Of a DNA stretch of 64,000 nt, positions 1 to 11,003 are shown one piece after another. How positions within the stretch are numbered: position 1 is the first letter of the stretch; every line of letters begins with the position of its first letter. The notes under the pieces were generated by a model. It was not told the origin of the DNA. It worked only from the letters and a program-made list of their open reading frames with translations, and did no database searches. The stretch comes from Bolinopsis microptera (lineage: Eukaryota > Ctenophora > Tentaculata > Lobata > Bolinopsidae), in the NCBI RefSeq assembly GCF_026151205.1, contig NC_087080.1, positions 12,571,837 through 12,635,836 of the forward strand. The letters run 5' to 3'. The translations under genes were made by a program, and so were the position numbers.

Positions 1-1235
1 TCCTAAATTATCAAAGTCTTCTGTTTATCACAATCTTGTGAACTCTTAACTGCACAGTTCAAGCTTGTAAATTATATGCTGAGATTCAAAACTAGCTAAA
101 TTTGTTGCACAGCTTGACTGACTTATTTCTGTTGTTTCATGGGCTGTGATATAATCTCGGATAGATTTAAATAATTTAGAAACCTTATTCAAAATCTAAT
201 TACTGTTGGACAGCTGAATCAGTCTTGAGCACACTTACTTACTTTCAAAAATTAAAAATATCTTTAAGCACCTAAACCACTTAGCTTTTTAGATATTAAT
301 ATCTCAGATGCAGTATTTCATATATTGGTTTGATAATTGATATTCTTTATCAATAATAATGATGTTTGCAGCACAACAAAATTGAATATTATTTAAGGTA
401 AATAGAAGTAAGATGAGCAAGTGGAGCAAGTGGATCAATTCCGAGGGATGTAAATTGTAACAATAAAATAATCGAGAGTCGAGATCTTTGAATCAGTTAG
501 GGTTAGAGCAACACTCAGTCGATTTATTCAACTTTTAAATGATTCTTTCCAGCTGGTATAAAGACTGTCTTCATTCCTGCTTTGAATTCAATTAATAGAC
601 TGTTAAATGGCTTTTGTAGTAGCAAAGTAAACTGTAGCATTGATTTAGCCTATCACATAACTTTATTTGTTGTTAAAGTTGATATTCTGTTAATGTAACG
701 TCGTAAGCATTCAATGAATTTGTTGCACTTTGTTTTAGTGTTGTTAATTGTAATGGTAACTAAAAAGATTAATATTAAATAAATACGTATGACACGATAT
801 AGATAAATTTTCAATAAAAATATTGTATAAAAGTAACAAAGAGAACAGTTGAAAACATTGGTAGCGCTCGATTATCAAACTACGAATTAAACAGGATCGC
901 AGAATGCAGCCTATCAAAATAAAAAATGCACGGCGCGCGCAACTTATAATTTTTTTGATTTAAGCAGACCATCATGCAATTTAAAATTAAATTAACAAAT
1001 GTAATTCCTAATTTTGCTTTTAATTTTTTCAATAGCAAATAGTATTCTTTTCAAAATAAAAACATTAATTGGTTATTTTCATTTCTATTGTTTAAATTTG
1101 GAATTAATTGATGTACATGTACATATAAGCTTGTTTATTGTTGATTAGTAATTTGTAGCTTAATACATTGCTGGGCCGCGCCGCGCATTAAATAATGTTT
1201 CTTGGCGTGATGCACCATGACATAACTTGTATGAC
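1..1235. other. AT-rich intergenic stretch, no gene recognised
   Basis: No open frame of useful length and no recognisable protein similarity on either strand. The stretch is AT-rich, with short GC-rich islets near 930-945 and 1173-1190. A similar CCGCGCCG-type islet recurs near 9200 and 9255, so part of this flank may be an old repeat. Confidence 0.5.
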
Positions 1236-1360
1236 GTCGTGAACCCCATTGTCGTTTCACTATAGTAAAGTTTATCTACGATACAGGGGAGACGCGCACT
1301 CGTGCGCGGCGGGTCATATAACGTATGACAAGACATAACTTGTCATATGTTGTATGACCC
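1236..1360. mobile_element. Left part of a hairpin MITE split by the LTR element
   Basis: This arm is an inverted match to 8978-9072 beyond the right LTR. It contains the 90-bp segment 1271-1360, which is repeated at 8888-8977 with one mismatch. The middle of that segment is a near-palindrome around GGGTCATATAACGTATGACA and its reverse complement. Joining 1236-1360 to 8978-9072 gives one continuous foldback element of roughly 220 bp. No coding capacity is seen. Confidence 0.7.
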
Positions 1361-1499
1361 TGTGAGGTTCTTGTACTTGTTTACTATTCAATGAAACCAG
1401 GTAATGAATGTAGAACAACTTACAATGAACTGTATTACATGGAATAACCTAAAGGGGGATGTCGTTAGATAACAGCATATAAAATAGGCTGACATCACA
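1361..1499 (-). repeat. 3' LTR of the Ty3/gypsy element
   Basis: It reads TGTGATGTCAGC...AACCTCACA on the minus strand, giving the usual TG...CA ends. It matches 8752-8887 with three substitutions. The minus strand carries TATTTTATA, a possible TATA signal. The right copy lacks the first three bases (TGT) of this LTR. Confidence 0.88.
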
Positions 1500-1911
1500 C
1501 CCTCTCTTCAAAAGTTTAAAAACCCAATTCTATATGAAAATTTCAAACCCAGTTAAAATCGTATAAGGTTAACAATGTTTAATAAATTAAATGAATTAAT
1601 AAATAGCATCAGTAAGATTGAGTCAATTTCAAATATCCCAAAGATATCGAACAAATACAATAATTTTAAAATATGTTGATAAATCTCTCAAAAAGTAAAC
1701 ATTTTCTCATTCGTTCTCGAAAACGTTTTCAATAAAAACCATATCAAAATAGTTCAAGAACAATCATAAATAATTCAATAACTCCCCTAAAAACCATATA
1801 AATCTGGCGGTACAAAAAGGTTAAGAAAACTATTAAGGTATCATCTAATATAACATTAAACACTATAATCGATAACCGTCATAATAAACAAGTGCTTATA
1901 AGTATAAAAGT

Positions 1912-4650
1912 CTATTCAATCTGGTCAATGAGTCTATTACCTATTACAGCTTTAGAGACTCTGCCTGAGCGTGTAGCATTAGATGAAGTAGGTATAACCT
2001 CTGCAGTAGCGACCTCTTCCGTAGTTTCGGTACTCTCCTCAGTAGCGATATCCGTCTCATTAATGGTATCCTCAGGATCCCTTAGGCAATCCTCTATTGC
2101 TTCAGGGCTTTCCGACAGAACGTGTTCCCTAAATCTCCGCATATCAAGGGTGTCTATTAGTGTCTTATCCAAAAGGTTTTCCACCAGCGATGTAGGTGTA
2201 GTAGATATCAGTAGTGTAGGATCAGGAGCCTTTATAGTACTGGTAGTGGGTAACGATGGCATAATATGGAGTCTTGGTGTGTTTGTTGATTCCACCTCTT
2301 CAGTATCTGTTGATGTTCTGCTTGCAACAGGTTCTTTTCTGGTGCCTGCGTCCATCATCAGGTTACTGTGATAAATTCTATGTTTACCCTTCGAATCAGT
2401 GATTTCCCAGTTGACATCGCTGAGTTTCCTAACGATGTGGAATGGTCCATCAACCCATTTAGGCGAGATCTTTTTATGTTTACCATGTGTACGCTTTATT
2501 AGCACTCGGTCTCCTTGCTTCCACTCCTTACTCTCCTTTGAGGCATTCTTGTCATGTTGAATCTTGTATGCTTTCTTGGCCATGTCACGGTTGTGATTAG
2601 CTGCTACTAAGATCTCTTCGTGACTGAGCTCATTGGTAATACTTGGTAGTTGGAAGAAATTATCAACTGCTAGTCTAGCATCTTTACCAAAAGTACACGA
2701 GAATGGTGACGCCTTAAGCGACTTGTTCATTTGACTGTTCATCTCTAACACAGCTTCTGGAAGAAGGGTATCCCAATCTGTCACAGGTGTCTGCCTGGCT
2801 ATTATCATAGCACGCAGTCTGTCTTTAACGGTTTGAATTGATCTTTCAGCCGATCCATTCCCCTGTGGGTGGTATGGGCTTGAGTGGCGCTTCTCGATAC
2901 CAAGCTCATCACACAGTTCTTTGATGGCTGATTTGTCTACATTAGGGCCTTGGTCAGAGACTAGAATCTTAGGTACTCCATAATAGGCAATATGTTTCTC
3001 CCAAAATGCTTCTTTGAGGACCTTAGATGTCTGATTGGGCAGAGCCGTAGCGTTTATCATTTTTGTACATAAGTCGACACACAGTATGAAACAACAATTA
3101 CCTTTGGGCGATTTAGGCATTGAGCCTATATCAAAGGAAATCATCTCGTGGGATTTAGGGACATCAGTGATAATCATTTCAGCCTTATCAGGTCTACTCT
3201 TGGCTTGAATACAGGTTCTACAGTCTTTGGTGAAAGCATCTACCTGTTTAGATAAACTTCTCCACCAAAACCTAGCCCTGATTTGGGTTGCGGTTATCTC
3301 TGGCCCGGGATGGCTTTGGCAGTGGTACTCCTGAATTATTTTATCTTGAAGGCTTGGTGGCACTACAATACGTCTTCCCTTATATAACAGCCCTGAGCTG
3401 TCAACACTTATATATTTAGTGTTTTTATAAGGTCCTCTAGAGATAACCTTGTTGTTCTGTATTCTAGATGTAGTCCACTTAATCCAGGCATCGTTGTCTT
3501 GGGCATTTTTCAATGAGCTGTCATTCTCTCCACCTTTACTCAACTCAGCATAAATGTGACTTTCTGCTTCAGCATCGCTTCTTTCCGTTTTAATGTCAGT
3601 CTTTACCACAATTCTGCTCAGACTGTCAGCTACTCCATTCAATTCTCCAGGGATGTACCTAACTTCATACTCAACAGCCTCGAGTTCATTTAACCATCTC
3701 ATTATCTTGTTCCGGGGGTCTTTTCGGTTGCGGATATTTTTCAGTGGCTCGTGGTCTGTATGGAATGTTACTTTTCCTTCACAGCAATACACTCTCCATT
3801 TTCTTAGGCAGCTGATAATAGCCCAAAGTTCTCTATCAGTAGCGTCCCATCTTGTCTCCGCCTTGGTAAGTGTCTGGGAATGGAACGAGATGGGGCAGAT
3901 TTGACCAATTTTATCGACCTGATAGAGCATACCTCCCACCGCAATGCCAGAGGCATCAGTCTGTATGTGAAACGGTTCCTTCCACTTTGGTAGGTAAAGG
4001 TTGTTCACATTGCCGAGCTTGTCCTTTAACACTGTGAAAGCTTCCTCTTGAGTTGCACCCCACTCGAATTGCACTTTCTCTGAAACAAGGGAGGTTAATG
4101 GTTTAGCCAGTGTGGAATAATTCTTGATGAATCTTCTGTTGAAATTAGCTAACCCCAGAAATCGTTGGATTTCTTTCTTGTTTTTAGGTTTAGGGAACTG
4201 CTTGACTTTATCTATATTAGCTTCAGAAGGACCCACACTAACTCCGTCAATAACAAATCCCAAGAAGTCAATCTTAGTGTAGCCAAATTCACATTTGTCA
4301 ACTCTGAGTGACATGTTCATTTTCCTCAATTCATTCATGACGATCTTAAGCATACTCACATGATCTTCCAGATTCCTGGAGAATAGTATCAGGTTGTCAG
4401 AGTAATCGTCCAATCCAGAACCATCTTGAGTCTGCTCCTTGGTCATGTTCTTCTTAGCACTCTTCACAATAGCATCCATATTCCTCTGAAAAGTAGGACC
4501 TGAGTTTTTGAGTCCAAATGCCATTCTTAAACATTGGTATTTACCGCGCGGCACGCTAAATGCTGTTTTATGTCTATCTTCTTCAGCAATAGGCACAAAC
4601 CAGTAACCAGCCGCAAGGTCAAGTTGCGTAAGGGTCCACACCCTAGGGTC
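1912..4650 (-). pseudogene. pol, C-terminal part: RT (rest), RNase H, integrase
   Basis: An open frame of about 910 codons that begins inside RT, because the upstream part of RT is cut off by the insert at about 4655-5318; no true start codon exists. RT palm motifs follow from LDLAAGYW, with a YSDN-type version of the usual YVDD box (DDYSDNLILF). RNase H (QTDASG, then DREL and HTDHEPL) comes next. Integrase has an HHCC zinc-binding region (HCQSHPG... DCRTC) and a DDE core (FDIGS, VSDQGPN, then E in GSAERS). A C-terminal tail rich in Thr, Ser and Glu follows. The frame is intact from here to the stop at 1912. The enzyme would have copied and integrated the element; as part of a split pol it cannot be made normally. 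Confidence 0.88.
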
Positions 4651-4654
4651 CACA

Positions 4655-5318
4655 CATCCAAAATGATTATCTTGAAATTGAAAATTAGCTGGGTGTGCAT
4701 TTTCCTTTGTCTTACTAACGTGTGTGAGCGCAGTGTAGTGAGAAAGTGTTTTTAACAGATTTATTATTAGACTTAGGATTATGATTTTTAATATATTACA
4801 TTGATATAAGATTTATTTTTGATAGGTACTTAATAAAGTTGATGAATTTCCCTCCCTATTAAACTTTTAAACCCATTTAGTGAAAATTGATAAACGAAGA
4901 TCTAGATATTGATACATATTATAACCAACATTGCTTATATTCTGCCTTGTAAACAAAGAGCAAATCTTCTTAATGCCTTCTTCATGTCCTAAAACTAAAA
5001 CTTCATCCTATTAAAGTAAAGGCCAGTTGTTACCACAAGCTATTATACCGTCCCTCTCAAAAACATGCCTCAGCCTCCATCAAAAACAATTTTAGTTTTC
5101 AGTCCTTCTAGTTTCCAAAAATCTACCGAGCTAGTGTTCTGGTGTGCACAAAAGCCCCTAAGCCCGTGCATTCCTTGCCCCGCTAGCTGCCAGTCCTTGA
5201 CAAACTTCCAATAGCAAAGATCAACTAGTCATTTACAAATTGAGCACTATACAATTTTAATTGTTTTAAATATTTGACTTTGTAAAATGAGCTAAAACAT
5301 TGATTTATTAGTTTCATT
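4655..5318. mobile_element. Unidentified insert inside the RT domain
   Basis: RT is continuous in sense on both sides (AKYFT before, LDLAAGYW after), so these roughly 650 bases are foreign. Each edge carries a short direct duplication: AGGGTCCACAC twice at 4631-4641 and 4645-4655, and a 17-bp unit (TGATTTATTAGTTTCAT) twice at 5301-5334. I see no open frame and no clear terminal inverted repeats. It may be a non-autonomous element or filler sequence. Confidence 0.6.
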
Positions 5319-6123
5319 GATTTATTAGTTTCATTGTAAAGTATTTTGCGCCTTGGCATTTGTCTATAAGCTCGTCTATGTTTGGTAAAGGATACGAGTC
5401 TTTAATAGTGCCCTTATTTAAAGAACGATAATCAATTACAAAGCGTTTATCCCCATCCTTTTTATCAACTATGATTACATTGCTGTTGTATGGCGATGCA
5501 GACGGTTCAATGATCCCATTCTCCAACATTTCGTCAATTTGGCGGTTGATGTGTCCCATCCATTTTTCAGGGACTCTCCTGGGTTTATCAAAGCTAACTC
5601 TATTAGTTTCGCTTACAATATAGTGTTGAGGACCCTTGTATTCGCGAGGGGCTTTGGGGTTAGATGCAAAAACATTTTTGAATTCATCTACCACATTTTT
5701 AAGATTACCTACTTCTTCATTAGAAAGCTCCGGGTTGATGTTGTATGTAGGTTGTTTGTCCTCGCTGAGTAGGCAGTATACCCACTGTTCACCCAGCTTA
5801 ACGCAACCCTTCTCCCAATCAAATCCGGTCTTCCCAAACTTCTGCATAAAGTCTGTACCAAGGATAACCAAGTCCGGCTGGGCGGGTAAGAATGTAGGTT
5901 TCATCCAGTGAGTCTGGGTCCATCCCGAGTGAAACATCACATCACACTGCACTGGGTCCCCTGTTTTCTGCTTACCACCAATCCCATTAATAGAGCCCCC
6001 ATCTTTAATTTTATCTTCTAGTTCAGGAAGCAATTCAGCACTGATGAGGGATGTGTTTGCTCCACTATCAAGTAGTATTCTCGCTGCAACTATTTTACCA
6101 TTGTACTGAATCTGTCCGTCTAG
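5319..6123 (-). pseudogene. pol, N-terminal part: aspartic protease and start of RT
   Basis: It follows the gag stop directly in the same frame. An aspartic protease active site (LLDSGANTS) lies about 20 codons in, followed by an ILGTDFM motif typical of retroelement proteases. RT begins with IIEPSASPYNSNVIIV and VIDYRSLN and runs to CQGAKYFT, where the 4655-5318 insert interrupts it. The product would cut the polyprotein and start the RT domain. It is a fragment here. Confidence 0.85.
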
Positions 6124-6126
6124 TCA
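6120..6126 (-). promoter_or_regulatory. TGA-CTAG stop context between gag and pol
   Basis: The nucleocapsid frame ends in TGA (6124-6126) and is followed at once by CTAG. The protease frame continues in exactly the same phase with no other stop. UGA followed by CUA(G) is a well-known leaky stop context in viruses and animal mRNAs. The arrangement therefore looks like gag-pol expression by stop-codon readthrough rather than by a frameshift. Whether it works is inference. Confidence 0.6.
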
Positions 6127-6435
6127 TAAGTTTGCTCTTCTCCCATTGTCTTTCTGCTGCGGACGTTGTTTGTTTCCTCTAGACTGCCCCTCTGGGTGTC
6201 CCATTGAGCTTGAGGATCCTCTCGAGTATCCTCCTGATCCTGAGTATCCTCCTGAGTATCCTCCTGACTTCTTCTTCTCACATTCATGAGTACTGTGACC
6301 CAGCTTACCACATGCCTTGCATTTACGTTTAAAACATTGAGTGGCAATGTGACCTTGCCTGTCACATGTATAGCATCTTCTTGTGCTTCTTTGCCTGTTC
6401 TCTGTTCCATAATACACTTCTTCAGTTTCATCCCA
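6124..6435 (-). pseudogene. gag nucleocapsid part, two CCHC zinc knuckles
   Basis: Two zinc knuckles are visible, CYTCDRQGHIATQC and CKACGKLGHSTHEC. A Gly/Ser/Tyr-rich low-complexity tail with SGGYSGGYSG-type repeats follows, then the TGA stop. This part would bind the element's RNA. It is separated from the rest of gag by the LINE insertion that ends in an A-tract at 6436-6444. Confidence 0.82.
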
Positions 6436-8011
6436 TTTTTTTTTATTTGAAAATTCAATTAATCATTATATATATAAATCAAGCGTTACATTTCAGCCAT
6501 GCAAAATTACAATGACATATTTTGGTTACTAAATGATAAATGGTACTGCAATATAAGTTGCTTAATGTTTGGCCGGATGACAACTAACGAGAAAAATAAA
6601 CTTGATTATATAATAATTAATTCGGCTGAACCAACACATAGCAAGAGCCACATTAACGTTGGGGCCGTCTACCAAATTTGAATGACAAACATTAACAAGA
6701 AATCAAACATATCATAAATAATTATAAGGATTTTGTTCATTACAATTCCGTCACAACTGATAAAGAAAAAAGAAAAGGACAAGCAGATAGGAAATTGGAC
6801 GGACAGAATTGTAACCAACAAAAACAAATTTCTGAGACTCATAAGACTGATGAGCTAATCTGGCCAGACTGTATCGGCAGCCCAGAGGTACTTGATCAGT
6901 TTGGCCTTAAAAGTAGAAATACGCTCTGACTGCCGGATACATACTGGTAGACTATTCCATTTCAGCATAGATCTATGAAAAAAGCTATTTCGGAAGGCAT
7001 CCGAGCAGGGCACAGTGGTACTCATGTAAGTTGAAGTATCCGACATATCAATTATTTGAGCATTGTGCCTAGTGTATCGGGTGCCCTCTGGACGGCATAG
7101 GACTATATATGTAGGGAGCGAAACTGGAATTATGCTATTCACTATTTTATAGAAGGTCATAAGATCGTTATAAATAAACTTCTGTTTAACAGGGAGAATA
7201 TTTAGTTTCTTTTGTTCTGTAGCAAGTTTATCGTCATTATAACTGGAGTAAGGTTCACCATTGATCCATTTAATAGCCCTCTTTTGGATAGCAACAAACT
7301 GTTGAAGATGAGTTGCAGATTGAGGGGACCATATGACAGAACAATGTTCAAATATAGACCTAATTAACGCTAAATAGAACGATCTTTTCTGCCTTTTATC
7401 AGTAGTGAAATGACATGTTCTCTTAAGTAGTCCAAGTCTAGATGTAGCTTTGGAAACAAGCGCTTTACATTGTGCACCCCAATTAAACCTGGAGTTTATT
7501 GCGACTCCTAAATCTGACTGAGAGGGCACAAAGTCAATATCACTTCCAGAAAGTTTATAAAAGAAGGTATTGAATGGCAAGTTATCCAGCACGTTTCTTT
7601 GCAGGGACACAGAGAGGGCTTTGCACTTTTGTGGGTGGAACTTCATTCGATTTCTCACTGACCAATCATATAATCTATTGATGTCATTTTGGATTATGTG
7701 ATGGTCAGGGTAACCAAGAATCTCCCTCCAAATTTTAGTGTCATCTGCATAAAGGGCGATATTGGTGCCTTCAGAGACACAGGAGAACATGTCATTTATA
7801 AATATTACAAACAATAAAGGGCCAAGTATAGAACCTTGAGGGACACCAGACCGAACTGGTAGAGAAGAAGACGTTTGGCCTCCTATCACTACTTGTTGTT
7901 GTCGCCCCTCAAGATAGGACTTAATAAATTTAAGCATTAGTCCATCGACATTAAAAATATTCTTTAATTTACTTAAAATGAGGTCATGCGAAACGCTATC
8001 AAAGGCTCTTT
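6436..8011 (-). mobile_element. 5'-truncated CR1/jockey-like LINE inserted in gag
   Basis: The element starts abruptly inside RT and ends, on the same strand, in an A-tract (T-run 6436-6444 on the plus strand). The remaining gag continues on both sides of it. The 5' end is a typical incomplete reverse-transcription truncation. No exact target-site duplication could be made out: the flanks GGACAGAGGA and GGGATGAAACTGAAG are only loosely alike. About 400 bases of 3' untranslated sequence (6445-6854) follow the RT stop. Confidence 0.8.
6855..8011 (-). pseudogene. LINE reverse transcriptase, C-terminal two-thirds
   Basis: RT motifs in order are RAFDSVSHDLILSKL, SGVPQGSILGPLLFVIFIND and the catalytic YADDTKI, followed by a thumb region and a C-terminal tail (KWNSLP) typical of CR1/jockey-group LINEs. 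The frame is open from the insertion point to the stop at 6855. It happens to be in phase with the upstream gag segment, giving one 515-codon chimeric open frame up to 8402. The endonuclease and N-terminal RT are missing, so the protein cannot support retrotransposition. Confidence 0.85.
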
Positions 8012-8701
8012 CCTCTGTCCAGTTCTCCTCATGCTGGTCTAACAGGTAGTGCCTAATGGAGTCCAATTCTCCTTTCAAGGCATCTAACTCTCCAGTGTAG
8101 TCTGTGGGTGTCTGATTCTCTTCCGAGTCTGCTGCGAAGACGAAACCGTCCTCTATCTCTTGCTTTATGTTAATCTGCGTCTCCTGCTTAGTATGGTTTT
8201 GGGCTTTGTCTAGCTGTGGCTGTAGCAACGCAAACATTTCCAGTAATTCCGCATCCGTCATATCCGCTTTTATCTTTGCCTTGTTATCTTCATGAAACTT
8301 AACTCCTGAGGGTATGAGACTTAAGAATCTCAGCAGTACAACATCATTTGAAAATACTGCTTCTTTCCCTAATTTCTTTAAGATGAAGAACGTAGTCTTC
8401 AACTTCCCAGTAACAGGACAGTCAACACAAAGAACTTTTGAGCTGCTAGAACCCGTGATGGTTTGCCATCCACAAGCTCGCTCAACCTTTTGAGTGCTTT
8501 ATCTAGATCATCATCAGTATTTTCTTCTACAACCAGTAATGCGATCTCCACTTCTCCTTCATTTCTGCAAACGTAAACTGGAAGAGAGTCAATTTTCTGT
8601 TTCTCTGATGCAAATAGTGCCGTTGCTCGCTTAAACAGTCTTCCCCAATCTTGAATAGACTGACCCGGCATCAGCGCTGGAATAACGTTGACTGGTGCCA
8701 T
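8012..8701 (-). pseudogene. gag, N-terminal part with a frame change
   Basis: ATG at 8701 lies about 50 bases inside the 5' LTR and opens a 100-codon frame (MAPVNVIPALMPGQSIQDWG) resembling the start of Ty3/gypsy gag. The gag-like sequence then continues in another frame (CVDCPVTGKLKTTFFILKK) down to the LINE junction. A one-base change near 8430-8470 probably broke it. The second segment is rich in Gln, Glu and Asp. Confidence 0.65.
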
Positions 8702-8751
8702 ATCTCAACACTTCTGTAGGATAGATGTTACAAAATAATTTGAGGTTATTA

Positions 8752-8887
8752 TGTGAGGTTCTTGTACTTGTTTACTATTCAATGAAACCAGGTAATGAAT
8801 GTAGAACAACTTACAATGAACTGTATTACATGGAATAACTTAAAGGGGGATGGCGTTAGATAACAGCTTATAAAATAGGCTGACATC
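8752..8887 (-). repeat. 5' LTR of the Ty3/gypsy element
   Basis: A 136-bp copy of 1361-1496 with three substitutions. It abuts the second copy of the 90-bp flanking repeat (8888-8977) directly. Confidence 0.88.
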
Positions 8888-9072
8888 TTTATCTACGATA
8901 CAGGGGAGACGCGCACTCGTGCGTGGCGGGTCATATAACGTATGACAAGACATAACTTGTCATATGTTGTATGACCCGACGCACACGAGTGCGCGGCTCC
9001 CCTGTACCTGTATCGTAGAAACTCTACTATAGTGAAACTCTACTATAGTGAAACGACAGTGGGGGTCACGAC
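8888..9072. mobile_element. Right part of the split hairpin MITE, with the 90-bp repeat
   Basis: Positions 8888-8977 repeat 1271-1360 with one mismatch in 90. Positions 8978-9072 are the inverted partner of 1236-1330, with the arm's CTCTACTATAGTGAAA block duplicated near 9015-9050. The whole element folds into a long hairpin. Confidence 0.7.
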
Positions 9073-9773
9073 CTGATACATAACTGAAAACATGATTGAT
9101 CCACACTGAGCTAGCTACGAAGGATTGACATTGTAAATTTAATTAAGCTATGCACCTAGCCTTGTAGCGCGATGCGTTACTGTGCCGCGCCGTGCACTCA
9201 ATTAGGCTTCTCACAGCTACATCTCTTTAGATCGGCGAAATGCACTACTGTGCCGCGCCGAGCTGAGATGAATTGACATCGTCAATTAATACCTAGCCTC
9301 AATGTCAAAACAGAAAAATCAAAAACATTCAGTATTAATCATGCCTGTGCTGAAAAAACTTTTTGCAGGACTGTCAGCAATTTGATATTAATTGTTAATG
9401 GTATGGGCAAACATTTTTGAATATTTTGATCATGCAAAAAGCCTATACGCTAGCCTGAAGCTGAGCAATTATGTTACTCTATCCGAAGCCCTTGCAGTAG
9501 CGCTTGCCCGCCTGGTATGTAAAACAAGCGCGCCCGATTTGTAAAACAAGCGCGCCCGACTTGTGAAAGAAGTGCACCCGCAACGGCGCGAAAGCACATG
9601 GTTAGGTAAAGCAACTATGCACTAGAGATAATTTTTAAACATGCATGCACAGTTTCAAGAACGATTTTATTAAAATGATATTAAATACATATTTATATTA
9701 CAATATATAGCCTGCCATCAGCTTTTGCTAAATAAGTGTAATTCGAAAATAAAAGTGCATATATTGTATTCTT
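9073..9773. other. Non-coding stretch with short GC-rich repeats
   Basis: No supportable gene. Two copies of a TGTGCCGCGCCG islet sit near 9170-9190 and 9245-9265. A TGTRAAACAAGCGCGCCCG unit is repeated near 9520-9560, with a third diverged copy just after. Confidence 0.45.
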
Positions 9774-9905
9774 TGTATTCTGGGTAAAATTATTTTTATC
9801 CCGGTTGTTGCGACAAGTAAAAATGCTCTTATTAATATTAGGGAAAGGAGCATTTTTACTTGTCGCAACAACCGGGATAAATATAATTTTATACCCAGAA
9901 TACAT
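9774..9905. repeat. Foldback element, 55-bp arms
   Basis: Arms 9774-9828 and 9848-9905 are near-perfect reverse complements, with a 19-base loop. The core TCCCGGTTGTTGCGACAAG matches its partner exactly. It would form a stable hairpin. No coding potential. Confidence 0.85.
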
Positions 9906-10161
9906 TACAACAATGCGACTCATAAATAATACTCCAATCCGGATTTTACATTGTATTCTTTGGAAGAATTTCAGAAATTTTGCTTTCAGGATTGAAATCT
10001 AAAATAAATCCAGCAAGATTTTGATTTTGCTGTGCCAATTGAGGGTTCTGCAAATTTTGGGATCGTCCACTGCCCCCTCTTCCTAAACCACTGTAATTGC
10101 ATCACTTGATTTACCTTACAAGACATATTTATGTGGATCATAATTCTGGGGATCGGAATTA

Positions 10162-10214
10162 TGGGGGAACGAAAATATGGGGATTTTTTCAGAAATCCCC
10201 AAATTTCGTACCCC
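10162..10214. repeat. Hairpin repeat, copy 1
   Basis: ACGAAAATATGGGGATTTTT faces AAATCCCCAAATTTCGTACC across a few bases. The same hairpin recurs at 11004-11054. The outer sequence (ACCTTACAAGACATATTTAT) also reappears reverse-complemented beside copy 2, so both copies derive from one small foldback transposon. Confidence 0.75.
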
Positions 10215-10297
10215 AAATTAAATTGTTGCATTTTCACGCTTAACACTTAACTATTTCAGAGAAATCAATTTTTAAAAATCGTGAAAAACTTAATTAA

Positions 10298-10678
10298 TTA
10301 AAAATCATTCTCTTCGTTTAAATCGTCTTCATCGTCGTCTCTTTCACCTTGAGTCTGCTCACCGGTGTAGTCCCAGGTGTATGCCTCCCTCAACAGGAGT
10401 TTGAGCTTGTCAATTAAGTCTCCCTACTCTTGAATGTGAGACTAAGTTTGACTTCTAATCCTCCAGAGGGTATCGGCGATCGGCGTGGTTTTGGATCCTC
10501 GACAGTTCCAGATATCTCACCACCATGGTTGATAAAATAGTGACATATCTTGCTGATTTCCAATGGCACGTGTCCAACAGTTATCAGTCTTGCCAATAGC
10601 ACTCCACGCCCTTCCTTTATCCTTTTTACAAAGCAAGCATACCTATCATGCTGGAGAGAATCTGGGTCTGTTTACAGT
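10298..10678 (-). pseudogene. Repeat-associated HIRAN-like domain fragment
   Basis: A possible splice acceptor at 10678 leads into HDRYACFVKRI and then ITVGHVPLEISKICHYFINH, followed by RRSPIPSGGLEVKLSLTF. This resembles the GHVPxxIS...GGLE domain that is common in transposon-associated animal proteins and is related to HIRAN. After TFKSR the similarity continues in another frame (DLIDKLKLLLREAYTWDY) to an acidic end and a stop near 10298, so there is a frameshift near 10425. It is probably a decayed fragment. Family assignment is from memory of the motif and is moderately secure. Confidence 0.45.
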
Positions 10679-11003
10679 TACTATCTCACCGTTATAGATG
10701 TCCGGCCAAGTCGTCACTCAGTATTTTCTATTCAGTAATTTTTATACTAAGTAACTTTCTATTTACCTGAGGAATACGTATCCTTGTCTCACAAAACACT
10801 TGGAGGACTTCGCCGCTTCGACGCGCCGCGCGAACTAGCATTCTTGCTTCGCAGAGCAACGATCTCGATGGGTTGACATTGTCAACCAAACAAAACATGT
10901 AAAACAACTTATTTGACAAATTCACTGCACCTCAAATTAGCCCTATTTAAGCCAATTACATAAAAATTAATGTGTGGGATTTTGAAATGGCGGCCACAAT
11001 TTT

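Larger units (their letters stand above)
1361..8887 (-). mobile_element. Degenerate Ty3/gypsy LTR retrotransposon
   Basis: Read on the minus strand, the order is 5' LTR (8752-8887), gag, CCHC nucleocapsid, aspartic protease, reverse transcriptase, RNase H, integrase and 3' LTR (1361-1499). The RT-RNaseH-integrase order is that of Ty3/gypsy. The LTRs differ at only three of 136 positions, so insertion was fairly recent. The copy is nonetheless dead: gag has a frame change near 8440, a truncated LINE sits in gag (about 6436-8011), and an unrelated 0.65-kb insert splits RT (about 4655-5318). A purine-rich tract (AAGAGAGGG) lies just upstream of the 3' LTR and is the likely polypurine tract. I could not identify a convincing tRNA primer-binding site. 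Confidence 0.9.

Noticed and set aside
1892-2371. Plus-strand open frame of 159 codons
   Set aside because: Shadow of the minus-strand integrase/pol frame.
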